Position numbers and translations under genes: made by a program. This document shows, piece after piece, positions 17,898-27,267 of a stretch of 64,000 bases of DNA (the first letter of the stretch is position 1; each line of letters opens with the position of its first letter). The notes under the pieces were generated by a model. The model had not been told where the DNA came from and searched no databases. It saw only the letters and a list, made by a program, of their open reading frames with translations. The DNA comes from RHKX01 sp963839535 (GTDB lineage Bacteria; Actinomycetota; Thermoleophilia; Solirubrobacterales; 70-9): the NCBI GenBank assembly GCA_963839535.1, contig CAWIVF010000014.1, positions 1 through 64,000 of the forward strand. Reading direction: 5' to 3'.

Positions 17898-18797
17898 GTG
17901 GCTGCCGAGGTCATCGACGGGAAGGCGATCGCCGCCGACCTTCGCGAGCGCGTCGGCGAGGTGGTCGCCAAGCGGGTCGGCGCGGGTGAGCGCAGCCCGG
18001 GCCTGGCGACGGTGCTGGTCGGCGAGGACCCGGCCTCGCACGTCTACGTCGGCAACAAGCGCAGGGCCTGCGAGCAGGCGGGGATCCGCTCGATCCACCA
18101 CGAGCTGCCGGCCGACGTCGCCGAGGCCGAGCTCGTCGGCCTGGTCGCCACCCTCGACGCCGACCCCGAGGTCGACGGGATCCTGGTCCAGATGCCGCTC
18201 CCGGCCGGGCTGGACCCCGACCTCGTGCTGGCGCAGATCTCGCCGGCCAAGGACGTCGACGGGCTGACCCCCGCCAACGCCGGCCTGCTGGCCCAGGGGC
18301 GCCTCGGGGTCGCCGAGGCCCTCGACCTCGAGCCGGCCGAGCCTCCCGTCGGGCTGATCCCCTGCACCCCCGCGGGAATCGTCGAGATCCTCTCCCGATG
18401 CGGGGTCGAGCTCGAGGGCGCGGAGGCCGTGATCGTCGGCCGCTCGACCCTCGTCGGCAGGCCGCTCGCCGGGCTCCTGCTGAACGCGAACGCGACCGTC
18501 ACCACCTGCCATTCGCGCACCCGCGACCTCCCGGCGGTCTGCCGGCGGGCCGACGTCCTGGTCGCCGCCGTCGGCCGGCCGCGGATGATCGCGGCGGACT
18601 GGGTCAAGCCCGGGGCGACCGTGATCGACGTCGGGATCAACCGCACCGACGACGGGTTGGTCGGCGACGTCGACTACGAATCGGTCGCCGAGGTGGCCGG
18701 CCGGATCACGCCGGTGCCCGGCGGGGTCGGCCCGATGACGATCGCAATGCTGCTTGCGAACACGGTCCGTGCGTCCAGATCGCGCAATTCCGCCTGA
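17898..18797 (+). CDS. folD: methylenetetrahydrofolate dehydrogenase / cyclohydrolase
   Basis: This bifunctional enzyme interconverts methylene-, methenyl- and formyl-tetrahydrofolate for one-carbon metabolism. The GTG at 17898 gives VAAEVIDGKAIAADLRERV, the standard start. The active-site YxxxK is Y50-K54 (HVYVGNKRRACEQAG). Signature regions are GILVQMPLPAGLD, DVDGLTPANAG, PCTPAGIVEIL, AVIVGRSTLVGRPLAGLL and ITPVPGGVGPMTIAML. The length of 299 residues is a little long for the family because of an insertion around EALDLEPAEPP. The frame is intact. It follows pcrA by about 2 bases and is likely co-transcribed. Confidence 0.94.
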   Translation: MAAEVIDGKAIAADLRERVGEVVAKRVGAGERSPGLATVLVGEDPASHVYVGNKRRACEQAGIRSIHHELPADVAEAELVGLVATLDADPEVDGILVQMPLPAGLDPDLVLAQISPAKDVDGLTPANAGLLAQGRLGVAEALDLEPAEPPVGLIPCTPAGIVEILSRCGVELEGAEAVIVGRSTLVGRPLAGLLLNANATVTTCHSRTRDLPAVCRRADVLVAAVGRPRMIAADWVKPGATVIDVGINRTDDGLVGDVDYESVAEVAGRITPVPGGVGPMTIAMLLANTVRASRSRNSA

Positions 18798-18864
18798 TCA
18801 GCGGTATACGCTTGCGCCAAGTATTGAAAGGGCCCGCCTGGGCCGCCACTAAGCGAGGAGAGAA

Positions 18865-19458
18865 ATGGACACCAACAGACTTGGACGGGGGGAGATGATC
18901 GCAGCGGTTTGCGCAGTTGTGCTGCTGCTGGTCATGTTCATCTTCAGCTGGTTCGGCATCGGCGGGGATCTCGGCGCCATCGCGGCGGCCGCGGACGTGG
19001 ATACCGGCGCGAACGCATGGCAGTCGTTCGGATTCATCGACATCGTCCTGTTCATCACGATCCTGGTCGCGATCGGCCTGGCCGTGATGAAGGCGAATGC
19101 GCAGAGCCCCAACCTGCCGGTGGCGGGTAGCGCCCTCGTGGCGGGGCTCGGCATCCTGTCGCTGCTCCTGCTCCTCTACCGGGTGATCGACACGCCGTAT
19201 GACGCGGATCGGGAGATCGGCATCTTCCTCGGCCTGCTGCTCACGGCCGGCATCGCCTACGGCGGCTGGGAGGCCATGCGCGAGGAGGGGACGAGCTTCG
19301 GCGCACAGGGCGACCGTCTCCAGAACCGCGACAGGACTCCGGGCTCGAGCACGGGACGCGACGTTCCGCCGCCTCCGCCGCCCGCATCGGGTGGCACGGC
19401 GACGCCTCCGCCCCCGCCCCCGCGGGACCCCGGGAGCAACCCGCCCCCGGCCGTCTGA
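18865..19458 (+). CDS. four-helix membrane protein with proline-rich tail
   Basis: A 197-residue integral membrane protein preceded by a GAGGAG ribosome site. Four hydrophobic helices lie at about residues 11-32, 57-76, 86-106 and 117-137. The first two are separated by an extracytoplasmic or loop region with ADVDTGANAWQSFG. The C-terminal 60 residues are polar and end in proline runs (PPPPPPASGG; TPPPPPPRDPG), likely cytoplasmic and disordered. I do not recognise a family. A strong terminator follows the gene, so it is probably its own transcript between folD and gatC. The gap before it holds a GGCCC/GGGCC hairpin. Confidence 0.6.
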   Translation: MDTNRLGRGEMIAAVCAVVLLLVMFIFSWFGIGGDLGAIAAAADVDTGANAWQSFGFIDIVLFITILVAIGLAVMKANAQSPNLPVAGSALVAGLGILSLLLLLYRVIDTPYDADREIGIFLGLLLTAGIAYGGWEAMREEGTSFGAQGDRLQNRDRTPGSSTGRDVPPPPPPASGGTATPPPPPPRDPGSNPPPAV

Positions 19459-19477
19459 GCGACGGGCACACGACTGT

Positions 19478-19503
19478 CGACGGCCGCCTCCGGGCGGCCG
19501 TCG
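19478..19503 (+). terminator. strong intrinsic terminator-like hairpin
   Basis: CGACGGCCGCC and GGCGGCCGTCG form a perfect 11-bp stem with a TCCG tetraloop, followed by TCGTTGT. It lies 19 bases after the membrane-protein stop and before gatC. It should separate the two transcripts. Confidence 0.75.
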
Positions 19504-19540
19504 TCGTTGTGGGGGCGGGCCGCTCCTACAATGCGCCGCG

Positions 19541-19825
19541 ATGATCGATCGCGACCAGGTGCTGCACGTCGCCCGGCTGGCCCGGCTCAGCCTCACCGAC
19601 GAGGAGACCGAGCGCATGGCCAGCGAGCTCTCGGGGATCCTCGAGCACGTCGAGGCGATCGGCGAGCTCGATCTGGACGGGGTCCCGCCGACGACCCACG
19701 TGATCGCCCTCGAGAACGTGCTGCGGCCCGACGAGGTCGCGCCCAGCCTCGACCGGGAACGGGCGCTCGCCGGCGCTCCGGACGCCACCGCCGACTCCTT
19801 CCGCGTGCCCTCGCCTCAGGCGTGA
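19541..19825 (+). CDS. gatC: Asp-tRNA(Asn)/Glu-tRNA(Gln) amidotransferase subunit C
   Basis: GatC is the small structural subunit that clamps GatA and GatB together. The 94-residue protein starts MIDRDQVLHVARLARLSLTD with ATG at 19541. The family pattern continues with ELSGILEHVEAIGELDLDG, the Pro-Thr region VPPTTHVIALENVLRPDEV and a C-terminus ending APDATADSFRVPSPQA. Its stop overlaps the gatA GTG start (GTGA), so the two are translationally coupled. gatB follows gatA, giving the complete gatCAB operon. Confidence 0.93.
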   Translation: MIDRDQVLHVARLARLSLTDEETERMASELSGILEHVEAIGELDLDGVPPTTHVIALENVLRPDEVAPSLDRERALAGAPDATADSFRVPSPQA

Positions 19826-21269
19826 GCGAACCGGTCGATCTCAGCGTCGCGGAGGCCCTCACCGAGATCGACGAGGGCCGGCTGTCGGCTGCGGAGTGGT
19901 TCGACGCCTACTCCCGCGCCGACGACGACCTCGGCGCCTATCTGTGGCGCGCCGACCCCGATGACCCGCCCGCGGCGACCGGCGCCGGCCCGCTCGCCGG
20001 CGTGCCGGTCGCGATCAAGGACATCTTCTGCGTCGACGGCCTCCCGGCGACCGCCGGCTCGCGGATCCTCGAGGGCTACGTCCCGCCCTACACGGCGACC
20101 GCGGTCGAGCGGCTGCTCGACGGCGGCGCCAGGATCCTCGGCAAGACCAACATGGACGAGTTCGCGATGGGCTCGTCGAACGAGAACTCCGCCTACGGCG
20201 ACGTCCGCAACCCCTGGGACCTCGATCGCGTCCCGGGCGGGTCCTCCGGCGGATCGGCCGCCGCCGTGGCGGGAGGCCTGGCTCCGTGTGCGATCGGCAC
20301 CGACACCGGCGGCTCGATCCGCCAGCCGGCGGCGCTCTGCGGCGTCGTCGGGCTCAAGCCCACCTACGGAGCGATCTCCCGCTCGGGGATGATCGCCTTC
20401 GCCTCGTCGCTCGACCAGTGCGGGCCGTTCACCCGTGACGTGACCGACTCGGCCCTGCTGCTCGGCGCGATGATCGGGCGCGATCCCCGCGACTCGACCT
20501 CGACCGGCATCGAGGGCGGCGTGGCGATGCCGACGCGCGAGGACCTGCGCGGCCTCCGGATCGGGGTGCCGCGGGAGCTCTCCACCGATGCCGAGGGGAT
20601 CGAGCCGGGGGTGCGCGAGGTGTTCGAGCGGACCCTCGCCCTCTGCGAGGAGCTGGGCGCCGACGTCGCCGACGCCGAGCTGCCCCACGCGGGCCACGGG
20701 ATCTCGGCCTACTACGTGCTCGCGCCGGCGGAGGCGTCCGCGAACCTCGCCCGTTACGACGGCGTGCGCTTCGGCCGCCGGGAGGAGGCCGACGAGCTCG
20801 ACGTGATGTACCAGCGCACCCGCGCCGCCGGCTTCGGGCCGGAGGTGAAGCGCCGGATCATGCTGGGGACCTACGCGCTCTCGTCCGGGTTCTACGAGGC
20901 CTACTACGGTCGCGCTCAGCGGGTGCGGACGCTGATCGCCCGCGACTTCGCCGCCGCGTACGAGCGCTTCGACCTGCTGCTCACGCCGACCTCGCCCTCG
21001 GTCGCCTTCCGCCTCGGCGAGCGCGCGGCCGACCCGCTCGGCGATGTACATGTCGGACTACTGCACGGTCCCGATGTCGCTCGCCGGGATTCCCGCGATC
21101 TCGATCCCCGCGGGCATGGCCGAGCCCGAGGGGGGCGGGCCGGAGCTCCCGGTCGGCCTGCAGATCGCCGGCCCCGCCTTCAGCGAGTCGCTGCTGCTCG
21201 ACGCCGCTCACGCGATCGAGGGCGCGGTCGGCTTCGACGCCTCGCCGGCGCGGAGGCGCAGACTCATGA
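19822..21269 (+). CDS. gatA: Asp/Glu-tRNA amidotransferase subunit A, frameshifted
   Basis: GatA is the amidase subunit that releases ammonia from glutamine. The Ser-cisSer-Lys triad is visible and correctly spaced: K66 (PVAIKDIF), S141 (GGSSGGSAAAVAGG) and S165 (GTDTGGSIRQPAA). Translation starts at GTG 19822, overlapping gatC. An extra base near 21040 breaks the frame at ADPL; the tail continues as MYMSDYCTVPMSLAGIPAIS and ends near DAAHAIEGAVGFDA. That tail frame runs open into gatB. A second extra base probably hides the real stop, the TGA at 21267-21269, which overlaps the gatB ATG. The rebuilt length of about 482 residues is normal. Confidence 0.9.
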
Positions 21270-22714
21270 GCACCGACACGACGGCCTACGAGCCGGTCAT
21301 CGGGCTCGAGATCCACGTCCAGCTGCTGACGAAGACCAAGATGTTCTGCGGCTGCAAGCTCGAGTTCGGCGCCGGGCCGAACGAGCACACCTGCCCGATC
21401 TGCCTCGGCCACCCGGGTGCCCTGCCGGTGGCCAACGAGCAGGCGATCGCCTTCGCGCTCCAGATCGCGGCGGCGCTGGGCTGCACGGTGACGCCGCGGT
21501 CCATCTTCCACCGCAAGAACTACTTCTACCCCGACCTGCCGAAGGGGTACCAGATCAGCCAGTACGACCCTCCGTTTGCATCGGACGGCAGGCTCGGCGA
21601 CGTCCGCATCCACCGCATCCATCTCGAGGACGACGCCGCCAAGCTCAGCCACGTGGGCGAGTCCGGCCGGATCCACGGCTCGGGCGCGTCGCTCGTCGAC
21701 TTCAACCGCGGCGGGACGCCGCTCGTCGAGATCGTCACCGAGCCCGACATCCACGATCCCGCGAAGGCCCGCGAGTGGCTCGCCCTGCTGCGCACGACGC
21801 TGCGCCAGCTCGGCGTGTCCGACGTGAACATGGACGAGGGCAGCCTGCGCTGCGACGCCAACGTCTCGATCAGGCCGGCCGGGACCGAGACGCTGGGGAC
21901 GAAGACGGAGCTGAAGAACATGAACAGCTTCCGCTTCCTCGAGCGCGGGGTGGAGGCCGAGATCGAGCGCCAGCGCAACCTGATCGCAGGTGGCGGCGAG
22001 GTCCAGCAGGAGACGCTCCACTTCGACCCGGTCACCGGCTCGCTCACCACGATGCGCTCGAAGGAGTACGCGCACGACTACCGCTACTTCCCCGAGCCCG
22101 ATCTCGTTCCGATCGCGCCCTCGGAGGCCGACATCGCCGCCGCCCGCGAGTCGCTGCCGGAGCTCCCCGAGCAGCGTCGCGATCGCTACGTCTCCGAGCT
22201 CGATCTCAGCGCCGACCTCGCCACGACCCTCGCCTTCGACGCCGAGCTCGCCGGCTTCTTCGACGAGGCGCTGGAGGCCGGCTCCGAGGCGGATCCGGTC
22301 GCGGTCGCCAACTGGGTCACCGGCGAGCTGGTCGCCGCGTCCCGCGCCGCCGGCGCCGCCCATCCGACCCAGTCGAGCGCCTCGCCGGCCGCCGTCGCGA
22401 AGCTCGCGGGGATGGTCGCGACGAAGCAGATCAACCGCGGCGCGGGCCGCGAGATCATCACCGAGCTCGCCGCGAATGGCGGTGACCCCGCCGAGATCGC
22501 CGAGCGGCTCGGGCTGGGTGCCGCGAGCGACGCCGGTGAGCTCGAGGCGATCGTCGACCGGGCGATCGAGTCCGAGCCCGACGCGGCCGCGAAGGTCAAG
22601 GCGGGGGAGGGCAAGGCGATCGGGGCGATCGTCGGAGCCGTGATGCGCGAGACGCGCGGGCGGGCCGACGGCGGCGAGGTTTCTCGGTTGATCCGGGAGC
22701 GGTTGGGGCTCTAG
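21266..22714 (+). CDS. gatB: Asp/Glu-tRNA amidotransferase subunit B
   Basis: GatB binds the mischarged tRNA and activates the acyl group with ATP before amidation. The 482-residue protein starts MSTDTTAYEPVIGLEIHVQL with ATG at 21266. The zinc site of the cradle domain is present as MFCGCK and HTCPICLGHPG. Kinase-fold motifs include RKNYFYPDLPKGYQISQYD, LVDFNRGGTPLVEIVTEPD and TKTELKNMNSFRFL. The C-terminal YqeY-like tail domain is complete (INRGAGREIITELAANGGD; GKAIGAIVGAVMRET). The frame is intact. The presence of gatCAB implies that Gln-tRNA, Asn-tRNA or both are made by transamidation. Confidence 0.95.
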   Translation: MSTDTTAYEPVIGLEIHVQLLTKTKMFCGCKLEFGAGPNEHTCPICLGHPGALPVANEQAIAFALQIAAALGCTVTPRSIFHRKNYFYPDLPKGYQISQYDPPFASDGRLGDVRIHRIHLEDDAAKLSHVGESGRIHGSGASLVDFNRGGTPLVEIVTEPDIHDPAKAREWLALLRTTLRQLGVSDVNMDEGSLRCDANVSIRPAGTETLGTKTELKNMNSFRFLERGVEAEIERQRNLIAGGGEVQQETLHFDPVTGSLTTMRSKEYAHDYRYFPEPDLVPIAPSEADIAAARESLPELPEQRRDRYVSELDLSADLATTLAFDAELAGFFDEALEAGSEADPVAVANWVTGELVAASRAAGAAHPTQSSASPAAVAKLAGMVATKQINRGAGREIITELAANGGDPAEIAERLGLGAASDAGELEAIVDRAIESEPDAAAKVKAGEGKAIGAIVGAVMRETRGRADGGEVSRLIRERLGL

Positions 22715-24552
22715 CCGGGGCGTCGGGGGCGCGGGGCCGCAGGGGGTGAGGCACCGCCTCCCTTCGGCGGGCACGGCCGGCTCTGGTGGCCGTCCGAGGG
22801 AGTTCTCATGCCCGCCTGCGTGAGCGTCGGCGGTACCTCACCCCCTACGACCCCTCCGTGACCGGGGGCGGGGCAGCGCCGTCGGGACTTTTCAAGGGGG
22901 CGGGGGCGAAACCGCATCGATTTGGGCGTATAGCGCCCAAATTCATGCGTTCTTCCCGGGCGCGTCGGGCGCCAGCCCCTCAGCGGCCCGCACACCCTCC
23001 CCTCACCAGCCCTACTCGCAGAACTCCCGAGCCGCCCTTCGGGTCCCGGCCCTCGATCCCCTCGCAGCGGCCGGAGCCGATCGAGCCGCTCCGCCAGCTC
23101 CGTCCGCAGCGCCTCCATCTCGGGATCCTTCGAGCGGGCCAGGTTCTCCAGCTCCTCGGGGTCGGCACGGAGGTCGTAGAGCTCCGGGATCGGGCGGGGG
23201 AGCGGACCTCCGCGGTCGGCGGTCATCTCCGAGTAGAGGTAGTCCGGGGTGCGGATCGCCGTGTAGGCGTAGCCGTCGTCGAGCTCGATCGGGAGGCCGC
23301 GATCGCGGGGCCACCGGTCCTCGTCCCCTGCGAGCAGGGGCCGGAGCGAGCGCCCGTCCATCCGCCAGCACCTGCCGTCGGCGTCGCAGGGCTTCGCGCC
23401 CGCGTAGTCGAGCAGGGTGGGCGCCAGGTCGACCGTCGAGGCCAGCGCGCCGCTCTCGGTGGGAGCGTCCGCGCCGAGCGAGGGCGGGAGCCGGATCGCC
23501 AGCGGTACCCGCAGCGCGGGCTCGAGCGGCAGGCGCTTGTCGTCGAAGATCCGGTGCTCGCCGTTCAGCAGCCCGTTGTCGGAGACGAAGACGACGACGG
23601 TGTCCTCGAGGAGCCCTTCTCCCTCGAGCTTCGAGACGAGCTCGCCGAAGCCGTCGTCGACCGCCCGCACCGAGGCCAGCGCACAGCGGTAGGCCGTCTC
23701 GATCTCCGCCCGGTCGGCCTCGTCGAGCGGGTCGCTGCCCTTGGCCCAGCGGGGCTTGTCGGTCACGTCGGCCTCGTCGAAGGCATCGGACTCCGGCAGC
23801 GGGGCATCGGCGAACTCCTCGTAGGCGGCCTCGTCGGGCGGCTGGGCGAAGCGACCGGTGCAGGACCCGGCGCCCGGCTCGGCGGTGTGGGGCGCGTTCG
23901 GGGCCAGCCAGAGGAAGAACGGCTCGTCGTCGGCGGCGGCCGATGCGGCGAACTTGCCGGCCTGACGGAAGTAGACGGACGTGGAGTAGTCGCTGAGGTC
24001 GTCGCCGTAGTGGCGCGGCTCGCCGTCGTCGCTGACGGTGTAGTCGTAGTAGCCCGCGTACCCGAGCGTCGCGAACCAGCGGTCGAAGCCCGGCGCCGGC
24101 TGCTCGCCGCCGACCAGCTCGTAGTTGTTGAGGTACTTGCCGATCATGCCGGTCCGGTAGCCGGCGGCCTGCAGGGCGACGGGCAGCGTGGCCCCGGGGT
24201 CCCGCAGGTCCGGGTAGCCGGGCTCGTTGCCGAGGACCCCGTGGTTGTGGGCGTACTGGCCGGTCAGGAACCCGGCCCGGGCGGGGCAGCAGAGCGGCGG
24301 GACCGAGATCGCCTCCCCGAAGGTGGTGCCGCCGTCGGCGAAGAACGAGGTCGCCTGCGGCATCACCTCCGGGTTGAAGCTCGCCGCGGTCTGGTCGTCG
24401 GTCATGACGACGAGCAGGTTCGGCCGGGCCGGGGCGGTCGCCTCAGGAGCGCCGCGGTCGGGCTCGGGAGCGGGGGAGGGATCGTCCTCGCCGCACCCGG
24501 CGAGCGCGAGGGCGAGGAGGGCGAGGAGCAGCGCGATCGGCGGCCGGGGCAC
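22711..24552 (-). CDS. secreted lipoprotein sulfatase (arylsulfatase type)
   Basis: This is a sulfatase-family hydrolase exported as a lipoprotein. The GTG start gives a signal peptide with lipobox LALAGC (Cys20). Metal ligands are in LLVVMTDDQT (D52, D53), and the formylglycine motif is C88-C-P-A-R92 in VPPLCCPARAGFLTG. Further family motifs are TGMIGKYLNNY, WLAPNAPHT and VVVFVSDNGLLNGEHRIFDDK. Activity needs a formylglycine-generating enzyme, not seen here. The sulfatase domain ends near residue 510. The frame then runs about 100 codons through the palindromic repeats to 22711, which is unlikely to be original protein. A frameshift would allow stops at 23012 or 22980. The substrate is unknown. 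Confidence 0.85.
   Translation of the reverse strand: MPRPPIALLLALLALALAGCGEDDPSPAPEPDRGAPEATAPARPNLLVVMTDDQTAASFNPEVMPQATSFFADGGTTFGEAISVPPLCCPARAGFLTGQYAHNHGVLGNEPGYPDLRDPGATLPVALQAAGYRTGMIGKYLNNYELVGGEQPAPGFDRWFATLGYAGYYDYTVSDDGEPRHYGDDLSDYSTSVYFRQAGKFAASAAADDEPFFLWLAPNAPHTAEPGAGSCTGRFAQPPDEAAYEEFADAPLPESDAFDEADVTDKPRWAKGSDPLDEADRAEIETAYRCALASVRAVDDGFGELVSKLEGEGLLEDTVVVFVSDNGLLNGEHRIFDDKRLPLEPALRVPLAIRLPPSLGADAPTESGALASTVDLAPTLLDYAGAKPCDADGRCWRMDGRSLRPLLAGDEDRWPRDRGLPIELDDGYAYTAIRTPDYLYSEMTADRGGPLPRPIPELYDLRADPEELENLARSKDPEMEALRTELAERLDRLRPLRGDRGPGPEGRLGSSASRAGEGRVCGPLRGWRPTRPGRTHEFGRYTPKSMRFRPRPLEKSRRRCPAPGHGGVVGGEVPPTLTQAGMRTPSDGHQSRPCPPKGGGASPPAAPRPRRPG
22731..22856. repeat. 126-bp palindromic repeat, copy A
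   Basis: This element differs from the copy at 31067-31192 at only 5 of 126 positions. Near its ends are 18-bp inverted repeats with one mismatch (22741-22758 and 22829-22846; GGGGGTGAGG...CCTCACCCCC). An inner pair GGCGGGCA/TGCCCGCC forms a second stem. Both copies lie between convergent genes and start 16-17 bases after a stop codon (gatB here). No protein is encoded. It could be a non-autonomous palindromic element or a termination module. Confidence 0.85.
22920..22942. repeat. 23-bp hairpin repeat, copy 2
   Basis: Identical to 10630-10652, with 9-bp arms ATTTGGGCG/CGCCCAAAT and a TATAG loop. It lies between copy A of the 126-bp element and the end of the sulfatase gene, again in a convergent gap. 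Confidence 0.7.
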
Positions 24553-24627
24553 CGGCCGAGGCTACCGGGGCGGGTTGTCGTTTTTGCCACTTTGTAACAA
24601 GTCGTTGCAAAGTGCCATACTCGGCTC

Positions 24628-25957
24628 GTGGCGCACGAGGTCGTAATCGCAGGGGGAGGCTTCGCCGGAGCCAACGCCGCGCGCGAGCTCGAGAAGATCC
24701 TGCCGCAGCAGTCGACCCGGCTGATCCTCGTCAACGACGTCAACTTCCTGCTCTACACGCCGCTCCTGCCGGAGGCGGCGGCGGGCATGCTCGAGCCGCG
24801 GCACGTCGTCACGCCGCTGCGCGACATCCTGCGCCGGACCTACCTGCGGCTCGGCGCGATCAGCTCCCACGACCCCGACAGCCAAGACCGTCGAGCTGAC
24901 GACGCACGACGGCGACGTCGAGCGGCTCCACTACGACCAGCTGCTGCTTGCGCTGGGCTCGGTCAGCCGCTCCCTGCCGGTTCCCGGGCTCGACCGGCAC
25001 GCGATCGGCTTCAAGAGCCTCGCCGACGCGATCTGGCTGCGAAACCACGTGATCGAGACCCTCGAGAAGGCGAACGCGACGGAGGATCCGGTCCGCCGCG
25101 AGGAGCTGCTGACCTACGTCTTCGTCGGCGGCGGCTACGCCGGCCTCGAGGCGCTCGCCGAGCTCCAGGACTTCGCCGCCGACGTGATCGAGCGCTACCC
25201 GCGGGCCCGCCTGAGCGGGATGCGCTGGATGCTGGTCGAGGCGATGCCGCGGGTGCTGCCGGAGATCGACGCGAAGCTCGCCGACTACGCGGTCCACGAG
25301 CTCCGCGGGCGCGGCATCGACATCCGCATGGAGACGACCCTGACCAAGGTGGAGGCCGATCACGTCGAGCTCTCGACCGGCGAGCGCATCCCGGCCCGGA
25401 CCGTCGTCTGGACCGCGGGAGTGGCCGCCCACCCGAGCCTGCGATCGATGGCCGTGCCGCTCGACGAGCGCGGGCGCGTCCCGGTGGACGATCACCTCGC
25501 CGTCCCCGGCATGCCGGGCGTCTACGCCGCCGGCGACTGCGCCGCCGTTCCCAACCCCGAAGGCGGGATCTGCCCGCCGACGGCGCAGCATGCGATCCGC
25601 CAGGCGCGGGTCGCCGCCCGCAACATGGCGGCGAACCTCGGCGTCGGCTCCGAGCAGACCTTCGACTACCGCAGCCGCGGCGCGTTCGTGAACCTCGGCC
25701 GCTACAAGGCGGTCGCCAGCACGCCGCTCGCGACGTTCTCGGGGTTCCTCGCCTGGTGGGCGGCGCGCACCTACCACGTGAGCCAGATCCCGGGATTCGC
25801 CCGCAAGCTCCGCGCGATCGCCGACTGGACGATCGGACTGCCCTTCCGCCGCGACACCGCCGAGGTCGGCTCGATCGGCCACCCGCGCCCGCTGCGGGAC
25901 GAGGTCTACGAGCAGGGCGGCTCCCACAAGCCGCTGGACAAGGCTCCCCCCGGCTAA
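24628..25957 (+). CDS. ndh: type II NADH dehydrogenase, frameshifted
   Basis: This is a single-subunit FAD enzyme that passes electrons from NADH to quinone at the membrane without pumping protons. The FAD-binding start is VVIAGGGFAGANAARELEK, the NADH-binding loop is YVFVGGGYAGLEALAELQ, and a late FAD motif is GVYAAGDCAAVPNPEGG. The C-terminal amphipathic part includes RGAFVNLGRYKAVA and FLAWWAARTYHVSQIPG. Translation starts at GTG 24628. One extra base near 24885 breaks the frame; it resumes as KTVELTTHDGDVERLHYDQ. The rebuilt length of about 443 residues is normal. Menaquinone made by the men genes at 29.7-37.5 kb would be the likely acceptor. Confidence 0.85.
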
Positions 25958-25995
25958 TTCAGGTTCCGGAAGGGCTGACCCGTGACAATGGGTCC

Positions 25996-26283
25996 GTGCA
26001 GTTCCTGATCATCGCTCTCACCTTCGGCCTCGCCACGGGGCTGATCGGCAAGGCGAAGGGCTCCAGCTTCTTCATCTGGTTCTTCGTCGGCTCCGTCCTG
26101 CCGCTGCTCGGGTTGATCGCGGTGATCCTCCACCGGCGCGAGAAGTCCGAGCCCGAGCGCCGCTGCCCGCGCTGCGGCACCGTTCACAAGCTCTACGTCC
26201 AGGTCTGCCATCGCTGCGGCGAGGACATGTACCTTCCCGACCCCTCCGAGGTCCGCCCCGGCCCGGACCTCCGCGCCGGCTGA
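25996..26283 (+). CDS. small membrane protein with C-terminal zinc ribbon
   Basis: A 95-residue protein read from GTG 25996. Two hydrophobic helices come first (VQFLIIALTFGLATGLIG and FFIWFFVGSVLPLLGLIAVI). A cytoplasmic zinc-ribbon pair follows (RRCPRCGTVHK and VCHRCGEDMY), with C-x2-C and C-x2-C spaced 13 residues apart. The acidic, proline-rich end is PDPSEVRPGPDLRAG. It follows ndh on the same strand with 38 bases between and may be co-transcribed. No named family is assigned. The start is uncertain because no strong ribosome site is visible. Confidence 0.6.
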   Translation: MQFLIIALTFGLATGLIGKAKGSSFFIWFFVGSVLPLLGLIAVILHRREKSEPERRCPRCGTVHKLYVQVCHRCGEDMYLPDPSEVRPGPDLRAG

Positions 26284-26295
26284 GCCGTCCTACCC

Positions 26296-27267
26296 CTAGG
26301 ACCGAGACTCGCCCTCGAGGCCGGGCTCGATCGGCATCGACGCCCCGAGCAGCGGCGAGGGCGTGTCGGGCTCGTCCTGATCGCAGACGAAGAGCAGGTC
26401 GAGGACGCCGGTGTCGGTCGTGGCGTGGACGCCCTCGACCTTCCACTGCCGGTCGATCCGCCGCAGTCGCCGGACGTCGCCGTCCTCGGCGAGCACGCCG
26501 AGGACCGACCCGTGGATGTTGCCGTCGTCGTCCTCGGCTGAGGCGGTGAAGACGACGTGGCCGTCGCCGAGGGGGGTCGCGTCGCTGAAGCAGAGCCTGA
26601 CGCCGTCGAGCTCGCCGAGCTCGTAGGAGCGGATGGAGGCGATCTCCTCGACGTCGATCCGCATGTCGCCGGCCATCGACTCGAGGGCGCGGGCGAGGGA
26701 CACCCGCGCGATCGCGTTGACCGAGTCGGCGTCGTTGCCGCGGTGGAAGAGGAGCAATTCGTCGTCGAGGACCGCGGCCCCCTCGACGTTGAGCTCGCCG
26801 ATCTCGCCGCGCAGCATCTCGTAGGCGGGGCTGAGGTCCACCTCGCGGGGGTCGCCGTGCAGGCTCCCGTCGGCCTCGAGATCCCAGGCGAAGCCGCGGT
26901 CACGCTTCTCCCCGGATCCGGAGCCGACGCCGAGCAGCATCCCGTAGGGGCTCTCGTCGCCGGGCGGCAGGACGGTCAGGGCCTCGAGGTCGGCCTTGTG
27001 GGCGGCGCGGCCCTCGGGATCGGTCGGGACGTCCCCGCTGAGGGCCCTGACGAGGCGCCCGGGCCGATCGTTCGTCAGGTCGAAGACGGCCAGGTGGTTC
27101 GACTCGTCGCCGATCACGTAGACGTTGCGGCCCCGGCGGGCCACGCCCGATGCGGAGGCGACGTGCTTCGGCAGCCCGGGCGTGGCGGCCTCCTCGAGGG
27201 TCAGCTCGCGGAGGTTGTCGAGCGGCAGCTCGTCGAGGTCCTCGGGCTTGGCGCGGTGGACGTCCAT
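26296..27267 (-). CDS. uncharacterised soluble protein, probable beta-propeller
   Basis: A 324-residue protein starting MDVHRAKPEDLDELPLDNL; the ATG at 27267 is preferred over an upstream ATG at 27303. It is rich in short beta-like segments with acidic turns (NVYVIGDESNHLAVFDL; DLEALTVLPPGDESPYGML; AAVLDDELLLFHRGNDADS; HVVFTASAEDDDGNIHGS), suggesting a propeller fold. There is no signal peptide or cofactor motif. It is divergent from ilvB and convergent with the zinc-ribbon membrane gene. I do not recognise its function. Confidence 0.6.
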   Translation of the reverse strand: MDVHRAKPEDLDELPLDNLRELTLEEAATPGLPKHVASASGVARRGRNVYVIGDESNHLAVFDLTNDRPGRLVRALSGDVPTDPEGRAAHKADLEALTVLPPGDESPYGMLLGVGSGSGEKRDRGFAWDLEADGSLHGDPREVDLSPAYEMLRGEIGELNVEGAAVLDDELLLFHRGNDADSVNAIARVSLARALESMAGDMRIDVEEIASIRSYELGELDGVRLCFSDATPLGDGHVVFTASAEDDDGNIHGSVLGVLAEDGDVRRLRRIDRQWKVEGVHATTDTGVLDLLFVCDQDEPDTPSPLLGASMPIEPGLEGESRS

